From positions 1-5,260 of the forward strand of contig SKUL01000129.1 of assembly GCA_007129985.1 (NCBI GenBank): 5,260 nucleotides of DNA, in the 5' to 3' direction. The number at the start of each line of letters is the position of its first letter. The first letter of the stretch is position 1. The translations under genes and the position numbers were made by a program. Below are positions 1 to 5,260 of this stretch, one piece after another. Origin of the DNA: Flavobacteriales bacterium (GTDB lineage: Bacteria; Bacteroidota; Bacteroidia; Flavobacteriales_D; SKUL01). Below the pieces are notes generated by a model, which searched no databases, had not been told where the DNA came from, and was given only the letters and a program-made list of their open reading frames with translations.

Positions 1-254
1 AGGTTACCTTCATTGATAAGGTCGGGAAGAGAAAGCCCCTGGTTTTGGTATTGTTTTGAAACAGAAACCACAAATCGCAGATTGGCGCGGGTCAGTTTTT
101 CGAGGGCTGCCTGATCACCTTTTTTGATCCGGCGAGCCAATTCCACTTCTTCTTCTGCGGTGATGAGGTCTTCTTTACCAATTTCGTGGAGGTATTTGTC
201 GAGCGACTGGCTCTCACGATTGGTAATGCTTTTGGTGATTTTTAGTTGTCTCAT
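1..254 (-). CDS. rpoD: Primary RNA polymerase sigma factor, RpoD/SigA type (5' part; runs off the left edge)
   Basis: The first 84 residues of a sigma-70 factor are visible; the rest lies beyond the window. It directs core RNA polymerase to housekeeping promoters. The protein starts MRQLKITKSITNRESQSLDK, followed by YLHEIGKEDLIT (about residues 21-32, sigma region 1.2) and by the start of region 2, NLRFVVSVSKQYQNQGLSLP with DLINEGN at about 58-84. E. coli RpoD has the closely similar NLRLVVSIAKKY and DLIQEGN there. There is no region 1.1: region 1.2 begins about 20 residues in, as is usual for the short (about 290-residue) Bacteroidota housekeeping sigma. The ATG at 254-252 is chosen because the N-terminus matches the family from the first residue. 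No clear Shine-Dalgarno precedes it. A candidate promoter sits about 55 bp upstream, and a hairpin terminator separates the gene from the protease gene. Identity is very secure; only the missing C-terminus prevents a full check. Confidence 0.96.
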   Translation of the reverse strand, partial: MRQLKITKSITNRESQSLDKYLHEIGKEDLITAEEEVELARRIKKGDQAALEKLTRANLRFVVSVSKQYQNQGLSLPDLINEGN

Positions 255-308
255 GTGGTGTTTTTATCCGAGTGAGTGATGGTTTAGCCCCCCAATCAAA
301 TATCCCGG

Positions 309-339
309 CAAAGGTAGGCTTTTATTCCGTTGCAATCAA
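309..339 (-). promoter_or_regulatory. Candidate rpoD promoter of the Bacteroidota -33/-7 type
   Basis: Read on the minus strand, TACCTTTG at 316-309 is an exact match to the Bacteroidota -7 consensus TAnnTTTG. A TTG at 339-337 lies 20 bp upstream of it, within the usual spacing for the -33 TTG/TTTG element. Transcription would begin near 302-306, giving a leader of about 50 nt before the rpoD ATG at 254. The position between the hairpin at 370-404 and the gene fits a stand-alone rpoD transcript. The motif match is seen directly; promoter activity is inferred. Confidence 0.6.
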
Positions 340-369
340 GAGCGGGTTAAGCCGAAATGACGGGAATAT

Positions 370-404
370 AAAGGCGACAGGAGGGGAGCCCGTCGCCTTT
401 TTTT
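370..404. terminator. Intrinsic hairpin terminator between the protease gene and rpoD, possibly bidirectional
   Basis: A perfect 9-bp stem, AAAGGCGAC (370-378) with GTCGCCTTT (392-400), encloses a 13-nt GC-rich loop. On the plus strand the stem runs directly into seven Ts (398-404). On the minus strand it is followed by the weaker TTTATATT. The minus-strand protease gene ends about 100 nt before it, so its likely job is to end that transcript and insulate rpoD. The better T-run nevertheless faces the plus strand, where no gene is visible upstream. Confidence 0.75.
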
Positions 405-502
405 CAATCAGTCTGTCTTAACTAAGGAGACTTTAGGTAATTAGAGTTTACGGTTTCTGATTCTGTGTCTCGCAGGCCAGCCGATTGATGATTCCCATTT
501 TT

Positions 503-1969
503 TTAAAGTCCAAATCCATAGTAAGCCAAAGAACCGTTGGGGTACATTCCTTCAATCAGCACGCCGCCCCGGCTTTCTTTCAGGATTTTGCTGACATCCT
601 CTGGAGTACTCACAGGCTTTTTGTCAATTCGGGTTATGATGAAGCCGTTTTTAATTCCGGCCTTTTGGATGGATCCGTCTGTGATATTGTCAACCACTAC
701 ACCCTGTTTAATGTTCAAACGGCGCAGCGTGTTGTCATCTACTTCTTCGAAAGTAGCTCCGAAAGCTGCTGTAACCACATCAGCTGCACGACTTCTCATT
801 TCGGTGTTGCCGTGCTGGTTTCTGAGTGTGAGGTTGAAGAACTTTTGCTCTTTTCCTCGGGTAACGCCCACAACTACGCTGTCGCCGGGCCGGAATCTTG
901 CAATTTGCTCCTGAAGCTCCGTTACGTTTCGAACGTTGGCATCGTTTACCTTATTAATAATGTCGCCAATTTTTATACCGGCTTCTGCTGCTGCACCACC
1001 ATCCGTGAGGCCGCGCACATAGGCACCGCTTCGGCTTTGAAGTTTTTCAGAACGCGCCAGATCTTCGGAAATGTTCGCTATCGACACTCCCACAAAGGCA
1101 CGTTGCACCCTTCCGAATTCAAACAAATCGTTGGTGACTTTTTGAACGATACTTGCAGGGATGGCAAAAGCGTAACCGCTGTAGGAACCCGTCTTTGATG
1201 CGATTGCGGTGTTGATACCGATCAAATCTCCGGTAATACTAACCAACGCGCCTCCGGAGTTACCGGGGTTTACGGCGGCATCTGTCTGAATAAATGACTC
1301 AATCGGAAACTGATCGCTTCCGGGGTCGTATCGCAGCAAGTTGAGGTTCCTGGCCTTAGCGCTTACGATACCTGCGGTCACGGTAGAGGTGAGGTTGAAG
1401 GGATTTCCCACAGCCAACACCCATTCACCCACCTTAATGTCATCAGAGTTTCCAAAAGTGAGGTAGGGGAGTTCGCTGTCGTCAATTTTGAGCAAGGCCA
1501 GATCGGTGGAGGGGTCACTTCCAACCACAACGGCCTCGTAAGTCCGCATATCGTTCATGGTGACCTCTATTTTATGCGCCTCGGCAATCACGTGGTTGTT
1601 GGTTACGATATAGCCATCGGGTGAAATGATAACTCCCGAACCTGCCGAGCGCGCCGGCTCAGCTTGATAATAGCGCCGGCCACCGAAGAAATCGCTCCAG
1701 GGGTTGTAATAGGTTTGGGGCACACTCTCGGTGGTGACGTGAACCACTGCATGAACCGACATTTCAGCGGCACGCGTAAAGTCCATGGAACCGGGAGGTA
1801 CAGATGCGCCCGAAACCGGTATGGTTTGAAAAGGATGGTACTCCACCATCTGCGATTTGGGTTTCTCATTTTGATGAACGGCCAGATCACCGCCCAGCCA
1901 CACAAAACTTCCTACTGCTACCAGTCCGCCCACGGTGGCAATCAGAAGGGTTGACCAAATTTTCTTCAT
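503..1969 (-). CDS. htrA: HtrA/DegQ-like periplasmic serine protease with two PDZ domains
   Basis: This is a complete 488-residue protein of the HtrA/Deg family (peptidase family S1C), which degrades or chaperones misfolded proteins in the envelope. The N-terminus is basic (MKK) with a hydrophobic stretch at about 5-26 and no lipobox cysteine: a signal peptide or an uncleaved membrane anchor. The trypsin-like domain (about 65-280) shows a complete catalytic triad: His126 in TNNHVI, Asp156 in STDLALL and Ser238 in GNSGGAL. PDZ1 spans about 290-385 (starting near FVGVSI) and PDZ2 about 402-485. The loop before the catalytic His is short (about 83-108), more like DegQ than the long LA loop of E. 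coli DegP, and two PDZ domains exclude a DegS-like single-PDZ form. The ATG at 1969-1967 gives a good export signal and is preceded by an A-rich stretch, not a Shine-Dalgarno. The gene diverges from dapF across 263 bp. Which Deg paralogue it corresponds to cannot be settled from sequence alone, so the symbol is generic. Confidence 0.95.
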   Translation of the reverse strand: MKKIWSTLLIATVGGLVAVGSFVWLGGDLAVHQNEKPKSQMVEYHPFQTIPVSGASVPPGSMDFTRAAEMSVHAVVHVTTESVPQTYYNPWSDFFGGRRYYQAEPARSAGSGVIISPDGYIVTNNHVIAEAHKIEVTMNDMRTYEAVVVGSDPSTDLALLKIDDSELPYLTFGNSDDIKVGEWVLAVGNPFNLTSTVTAGIVSAKARNLNLLRYDPGSDQFPIESFIQTDAAVNPGNSGGALVSITGDLIGINTAIASKTGSYSGYAFAIPASIVQKVTNDLFEFGRVQRAFVGVSIANISEDLARSEKLQSRSGAYVRGLTDGGAAAEAGIKIGDIINKVNDANVRNVTELQEQIARFRPGDSVVVGVTRGKEQKFFNLTLRNQHGNTEMRSRAADVVTAAFGATFEEVDDNTLRRLNIKQGVVVDNITDGSIQKAGIKNGFIITRIDKKPVSTPEDVSKILKESRGGVLIEGMYPNGSLAYYGFGL

Positions 1970-2077
1970 AGCTTTTTCTGTTGTGATTTGAAATCGAGTT
2001 ATTGTTTGAGATACTTGTCCATACTGTACTAACGCAGGCCGGACGCGTTTATAACATCAAATTGCATACAAGTTACA

Positions 2078-2103
2078 TGTTGTGCTGTGTTAATTCGTGT
2101 TAA
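2078..2103. promoter_or_regulatory. Three TGTT repeats at 10-bp spacing; possible operator in the divergent intergenic region
   Basis: TGTT occurs at 2078, 2088 and 2098, exactly one helical turn apart. The last two copies are the identical heptamer GTGTTAA (2087-2093 and 2097-2103), which also reads as GTTAA-N5-GTTAA. OmpR/PhoB-family response regulators typically bind direct repeats of this geometry, and the E. coli CpxR box (GTAAA-N5-GTAAA) controls degP. The site is 109 bp from the protease start and 130 bp from the dapF start. The repeat is seen directly; the operator role is inference, and chance is possible in a short AT-rich stretch. I found no convincing TAnnTTTG promoter for the protease gene in this region. 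Confidence 0.35.
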
Positions 2104-2214
2104 GTGTCATGGGTAGAGTGGTATAACATGATTTTCGTTCGACTAATTCCACGCTTCATTCGAGCAAAAACCATACCCATGGCTCTACATCAGTGGCTTT
2201 GTAAGTTGAATACC

Positions 2215-2222
2215 TAATTTTG
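2215..2222 (+). promoter_or_regulatory. Candidate -7 promoter element for the dapF operon
   Basis: TAATTTTG matches the Bacteroidota -7 consensus TAnnTTTG exactly. The -33 region at the expected distance is poor: only AGTGG lies near 2192-2196, and the nearest TTTG (2198-2201) is just 13 bp away. Transcription from here would start around 2226-2229, only a few bases before the dapF ATG at 2233, so the mRNA would be almost leaderless. Confidence 0.4.
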
Positions 2223-2232
2223 CACGAGGCAT

Positions 2233-3033
2233 ATGGACGTCCACTTCGAAAAATACCAGGGTACCGGCAACGATTTTATTATCATTGATAACCGGTCTCA
2301 AACATTTCCCGTTCACGATATTGATTTCATTCAATGGTTGTGCAACAGGCGCTTCGGAATAGGCTCGGATGGGCTGATTCTGATGGAGACTGACGAAGTG
2401 GCAGACTTCCACATGAACTTCTTCAACCCCGATGGTTCGCAGAGTTATTGCGGCAACGGAAGCCGGTGTGCTGTTTTGTTTGCGCATTCGCATGGTTGGA
2501 TTGGAGAACGGTGCTCATTTCGCGCTATTGACGGAATGCACGAGGGGTTTGTAGATGACAACGGTTGGGTTCGCATCTCCATGAATCCTGTTTCGGCTTG
2601 TCAGAAACGCAACGCAGATTTTCAACTCAACACCGGCTCGCCGCACTACATTCGCTTTGCGAGTGATGTTGAGAGTGCGGATTTGGTTGATATCGGGCGG
2701 AGTATTCGGTACAGCGATACTTTTCGTGAGAAAGGCATTAATGTGAACCTGGTAGAAGTGCTGGCGGATGGCAAACTGCGCATGCGTACCTATGAAAGAG
2801 GGGTGGAGGATGAAACCCTATCCTGCGGCACGGGGGTTACTGCCGCCGCGCTGGCATATAGGTTTGATAGTAACTTTGAAGGCGAAGTGATGGTCCATAC
2901 AAAAGGCGGAGAGTTGAAGGTAGAAGCCGATTTGGATAGCAATCAGGGCTTTCAAAACATTTGGCTCTCGGGACCGGCAAAGAAGGTTTTTTCGGGATTT
3001 GTTGACACGAAACACAGCCATGATTCAAACTGA
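2233..3033 (+). CDS. dapF: Diaminopimelate epimerase
   Basis: This complete 266-residue enzyme interconverts LL- and meso-2,6-diaminopimelate in the cytoplasm without a cofactor, supplying lysine and the peptidoglycan cross-linking residue. Family landmarks are all present: GTGNDF at 10-15 near the N-terminus, NPDGS at 65-69, the first catalytic cysteine Cys73 in SYCGNGSRC, GSPH at 135-138, GINVNLVEV at 168-176, the substrate-binding pair Glu188-Arg189 in TYERGVEDET, and the second catalytic cysteine Cys198 in LSCGTGVTAAA. Length is close to other bacterial DapF proteins. The ATG at 2233 is well fixed: an in-frame TAA at 2215-2217 rules out upstream starts and the family N-terminus begins here. 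GAGG at 2226-2229 lies only 3 nt from the ATG, too close for a good Shine-Dalgarno. It is the first gene of the plus-strand cluster, and its last 14 bp overlap the acetyltransferase gene. Confidence 0.97.
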   Translation: MDVHFEKYQGTGNDFIIIDNRSQTFPVHDIDFIQWLCNRRFGIGSDGLILMETDEVADFHMNFFNPDGSQSYCGNGSRCAVLFAHSHGWIGERCSFRAIDGMHEGFVDDNGWVRISMNPVSACQKRNADFQLNTGSPHYIRFASDVESADLVDIGRSIRYSDTFREKGINVNLVEVLADGKLRMRTYERGVEDETLSCGTGVTAAALAYRFDSNFEGEVMVHTKGGELKVEADLDSNQGFQNIWLSGPAKKVFSGFVDTKHSHDSN

Positions 3034-3550
3034 GCGACTTATTTTAAGGGCACTGGAGCCGGCGGATGTGCCGGCATTGTACCGTTGGGAAAACGACCCC
3101 GAAAACTGGTTGGTGAGTCACACCACGAAGCCTTTTTCACGCAGAAGCCTTGAGCAATTTGTGCTGAACATAACCGATATCTATACCGATAAGCAATTGA
3201 GGCTGATGATTTCGCGCAAAGATGACGGTACTACCATTGGCGCTGTTGACTTGTTTGACTGCGATTTCACACACCTGCGCGCCGGAGTGGGGATTTTAAT
3301 TGGAGAGAAGGAAGGCAGAGGAAACGGTTTTGGCAAGGAGGCACTGAACGGACTGGCTATCTATGCCCGCGACGTTTTGTTCCTTCAACAACTTTATGCA
3401 GATGTGATGGCGAATAATGTGGCAGCAAGGAAGCTTTTCGATGCTGCCGGATATGAAGGAACAGGCCTCCGCAAAAACTGGATTCGTACTCCGGAGGGCT
3501 GGCAGGACTTAATTCTTATGACCAAGAAACTACATGGCGAAGAAGAATAA
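3020..3550 (+). CDS. GNAT-family N-acetyltransferase, RimJ/SpeG-like, substrate unknown
   Basis: A 176-residue single-domain GNAT protein (acetyltransferase_3 / RimJ-RimL-SpeG branch) that should transfer an acetyl group from acetyl-CoA to an amine. It opens with the branch's usual TERLILRALEPADV (about 4-17) and has WENDPENW at 23-30. The acetyl-CoA pyrophosphate-binding motif is R100-GNGFG (RxxGxG type) after the beta strand GVGILIG. The C-terminal motif is NNVAARKLFDAAGY (132-145). WENDPENW and the overall layout recall spermidine acetyltransferases, but substrate cannot be read from this; protein N-termini, polyamines or small amines are all possible. I choose the ATG at 3020 over a TTG at 2999 because family similarity begins at MIQTERL. 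The gene overlaps the end of dapF by 14 bp and the start of mltG by 17 bp, so translation is probably coupled. No Shine-Dalgarno is evident. Confidence 0.9.
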   Translation: MIQTERLILRALEPADVPALYRWENDPENWLVSHTTKPFSRRSLEQFVLNITDIYTDKQLRLMISRKDDGTTIGAVDLFDCDFTHLRAGVGILIGEKEGRGNGFGKEALNGLAIYARDVLFLQQLYADVMANNVAARKLFDAAGYEGTGLRKNWIRTPEGWQDLILMTKKLHGEEE

Positions 3551-4604
3551 CTCGTCCAGACCGCTCTTGAGATTACTTGTTGCCATGGTGCTGTTGCTCC
3601 TTGTGGTGGGAGGAGTCAAGCTTTTCTCGCTGTACAAGCGCGTGTATTGGCCCAATGTAGCTGTGGAAGCGCAAAAAAACGGATACCTCTACATCCCCAC
3701 CGGAGCGAATCTCGAAACGGTTGCAGGATTGTTGGAGCAAAAGGAGTACATATTAAATCGCCATACTTTTGAGTGGGTGGCCGAACGAAAAAACTACCGG
3801 GGCAATCTCATCGTGCCCGGAAAATATAAGCTGCATGACGGTATGAGCAATCAGCAGCTTATTGACCACCTCAGAGCCGGAAACGGTAGGTTAGAGGTGA
3901 AACTCACTTTCAATAATCTCCGAACACTCGAAGAACTGGCAGGAAGAATGGGCAGCCAGTTAGAGCCGGATTCTACCCATTTTCTTGCTGTGCTTTCGAG
4001 CACTGATGTGATGGCCCACTACGGATTTAACCGCCATACTTTTCCGGCTATGTTTATCCCCAACACGTATCATCTCGATTGGGCAAGTAGTACAGAGTCG
4101 GTAATAGAGCGAATGGCCGAAGAATTCAAAAAGTTTTGGACCGCCGAGCGGGTGCAGAAAGCCCGTGCCCTGGGTTTAAGCCAGTCCGAAGTGGTAACCC
4201 TTGCGTCTATTGTGCAGGCCGAGCAGCGCTTGAGACCCGATGAGCACAAGCGCATTGCGGGACTTTATCTCAATCGGCTCAGAAAGGGCATGAAATTGCA
4301 GAGCGACCCCACGGTGATTTTTGCGGTGGGTGATTTCAGCATCAATCGCGTGTTGTACAAGCATCTTGAATACGACCATCCTTACAATACATACAGGAAC
4401 GTCGGATTACCGCCGGGACCTATCCTTTTTCCTGACGTGGGGGCTGTTGATGCAGTGTTAAATGCAGAGCAGCACAACTTTATTTTTATGTGCGCGCGGG
4501 AGGATTTCTCAGGATATCACTATTTTTCAACCAATTTAAGAGAGCACAACCGGTATGCTGAGAAGTACCGCAGGGCTTTAAACGAACGGAAAATCTACAA
4601 GTAA
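3534..4604 (+). CDS. mltG: Endolytic peptidoglycan transglycosylase MltG (YceG family)
   Basis: A complete 356-residue inner-membrane lytic transglycosylase that cuts nascent glycan strands and is thought to set their length. The basic N-terminus (MAKKNN) is followed by one transmembrane helix at about 11-31, placing the catalytic part in the periplasm. Residues about 50-115 form a LysM-like domain (YLYIPTGANLETVAGLLEQ). The YceG catalytic domain follows, with LASIVQAEQ at 223-231. Its Glu230 aligns with the conserved second Glu of E. coli LASIVEKET, making it the likely catalytic residue. Further family signatures are LNRLRKGMKLQSDPTVIFA (246-264), YNTYRNVGLPPGPI (284-297) and the C-terminal YHYFSTNLREHN (328-339). 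The start lies inside the 3' end of the GNAT gene (17-bp overlap), and the stop is one base before the next ATG. Functionally it pairs naturally with dapF as a cell-wall gene. Confidence 0.96.
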   Translation: MAKKNNSSRPLLRLLVAMVLLLLVVGGVKLFSLYKRVYWPNVAVEAQKNGYLYIPTGANLETVAGLLEQKEYILNRHTFEWVAERKNYRGNLIVPGKYKLHDGMSNQQLIDHLRAGNGRLEVKLTFNNLRTLEELAGRMGSQLEPDSTHFLAVLSSTDVMAHYGFNRHTFPAMFIPNTYHLDWASSTESVIERMAEEFKKFWTAERVQKARALGLSQSEVVTLASIVQAEQRLRPDEHKRIAGLYLNRLRKGMKLQSDPTVIFAVGDFSINRVLYKHLEYDHPYNTYRNVGLPPGPILFPDVGAVDAVLNAEQHNFIFMCAREDFSGYHYFSTNLREHNRYAEKYRRALNERKIYK

Positions 4605-4605
4605 G

Positions 4606-5260
4606 ATGAAAATCAAGTTCGGGACGGATGGTTGGCGCGCGATAATTGGTAAGGAGTACACCTTTTACAATGTAGCGCGTGTTTCAGAAGGAGTTGCGCG
4701 GTGGTTGGATGAGGTGCCCGGTGGGGGCGAAGTGGTAATTGGATACGATTGCCGCTTTAACGGAAAGCTCTTTGCGATGGAAGCAGCCAAGGTATTGGCG
4801 CATCGAGGATACCACGTTCGCTTGTCCAATGATTTTGTTTCCACGCCGATGGTGTCTCTGGCGGTTTTGCAGCGCGAAGCCCGTCTGGGAATTGTGATAA
4901 CGGCAAGCCACAACCCTCCTGAGTACAACGGGTACAAACTCAAAGGGAATTTTGGGGGGCCTTTGCCACGCAAGGAAGTGGATGAAATAGAGGCTTTTAT
5001 TCCCGTTCAACTTGACTTTGACCCGGACCAACTTAGCTTTGAGGATTTACTTCAGGCAGGCTGGATTAAGGAAAGCAACCTTGAAGAGAAATACCTGCGG
5101 CACGTTCGCGAGCATTTTGATTTAGATGCCATTGCACATTCAGGATTCAGATTTGCATTTGATGCGATGTATGGTTCCGGTCAGCGGGTGATGAGCCAGT
5201 TATTGCCCGATACTGATTGTTTGCATTGCGAATACAATCCCTCGTTCAATGGTATTCCAC
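4606..5260 (+). CDS. Phosphoglucomutase/phosphomannomutase family protein (5' part; runs off the right edge)
   Basis: About 218 residues of an alpha-D-phosphohexomutase are visible, roughly half of a protein that usually has about 460. These enzymes move phosphate between C1 and C6 of hexoses via a phosphoserine and feed central metabolism and polysaccharide precursors. The N-terminus has KFGTDGWRAIIG (4-15). The active-site loop is TASHNPPEYNGYK (99-111), with Ser101 as the phosphorylated serine. AFDAMYGSG, near residues 188-196, begins the second domain. The metal-binding DGDxDR loop and the sugar- and phosphate-binding loops lie beyond the window. GTDGWR, instead of the GTDGIRG of GlmM, argues for the general phosphoglucomutase/phosphomannomutase branch over phosphoglucosamine mutase, but the substrate is not decided, so no symbol is given. 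The ATG at 4606 follows the mltG stop after one base, which supports cotranscription. Confidence 0.93.
   Translation, partial: MKIKFGTDGWRAIIGKEYTFYNVARVSEGVARWLDEVPGGGEVVIGYDCRFNGKLFAMEAAKVLAHRGYHVRLSNDFVSTPMVSLAVLQREARLGIVITASHNPPEYNGYKLKGNFGGPLPRKEVDEIEAFIPVQLDFDPDQLSFEDLLQAGWIKESNLEEKYLRHVREHFDLDAIAHSGFRFAFDAMYGSGQRVMSQLLPDTDCLHCEYNPSFNGIP

Noticed and set aside
411..431. Short GTCT/AGAC inverted repeat with CTTA-AC-TAAG near the end of the protease gene
   Set aside because: The stems are only 4 bp with no T-run, too weak to call a terminator or operator. The hairpin at 370-404 is the clear terminator.
485..1198. A 237-codon open frame on the plus strand, antisense to the protease gene
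   Set aside because: It lies wholly opposite conserved catalytic and PDZ coding sequence, its translation resembles no family I know, and long antisense frames are common opposite genes of this composition.
2077..2103. An 8-residue cysteine-rich peptide frame (MLCCVNSC) across the TGTT repeats
   Set aside because: Too short, with no ribosome binding site. The cysteines follow from the TGT-rich repeat, whose 10-bp period is not a multiple of three, so it is better explained as DNA-level structure or chance.
2999..3019. TTG start adding seven residues to the GNAT protein
   Set aside because: The extra residues (LTRNTA region) do not belong to the family N-terminus, which begins at MIQTERL. 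The ATG at 3020 gives a typical short overlap with dapF.
3058..3075. GCCGGC-N6-GCCGGC inverted repeat shortly after the dapF stop codon
   Set aside because: It lies inside the GNAT coding sequence and has no T-run, so it is not a terminator. It encodes ordinary family residues (EPADVPA).
4665..5031. Minus-strand open frames of about 100 codons opposite the phosphohexomutase gene
   Set aside because: They are antisense to strongly conserved GTDGWR/TASHNP-family coding sequence and show no recognisable features.
1..5260. Search for mobile elements, CRISPR arrays, defence systems, tRNA/rRNA genes or riboswitches
   Set aside because: No transposase or integrase, terminal inverted repeats, spaced repeat array, toxin-antitoxin pair, RNA-gene signature or riboswitch fold was seen. 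Every gene is a recognisable chromosomal family, so a novel system is not supported here.

Overview
The window reads as an ordinary chromosomal segment of a member of the Bacteroidota, probably a flavobacteria-like lineage. The lineage call rests on three things: the short-N-terminus primary sigma factor typical of that phylum, promoter-like sites of the phylum-specific TAnnTTTG type, and an almost complete lack of convincing Shine-Dalgarno sequences. The finer placement is inference. Base composition and coding style look even across the window, and I see no sign of mobile DNA, CRISPR, tRNA or rRNA.

Layout. On the minus strand lie the 5' part of the primary sigma factor gene rpoD (254 to the left edge) and, upstream of it, a complete HtrA/Deg-family periplasmic serine protease (1969 to 503). 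The 248-bp gap between them holds a strong hairpin with a T-run (370-404) and a good candidate rpoD promoter (339-309). A 263-bp divergent intergenic region (1970-2232) separates the protease from a plus-strand gene cluster. It contains a three-fold TGTT repeat at exact 10-bp spacing, which could be an operator, and a TAATTTTG element just before dapF. The plus-strand cluster is dapF (diaminopimelate epimerase), a GNAT acetyltransferase, mltG (endolytic transglycosylase) and the 5' part of a phosphohexomutase. These genes overlap by 14 bp and 17 bp and are then separated by 1 bp, so they very probably form one operon.

How the genes work together. DapF makes meso-diaminopimelate for lysine and peptidoglycan, MltG cuts nascent glycan strands at the inner membrane, and the phosphohexomutase interconverts sugar phosphates that can feed envelope polysaccharides. 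HtrA handles misfolded envelope proteins. The neighbourhood therefore has an envelope theme next to the housekeeping sigma factor. The substrate of the GNAT enzyme is unknown.

I found no evidence of a previously undescribed system. The most useful leads are the helically phased repeat in the divergent intergenic region, the nearly leaderless dapF start, and the uncharacterised GNAT gene translationally locked between two cell-wall genes.
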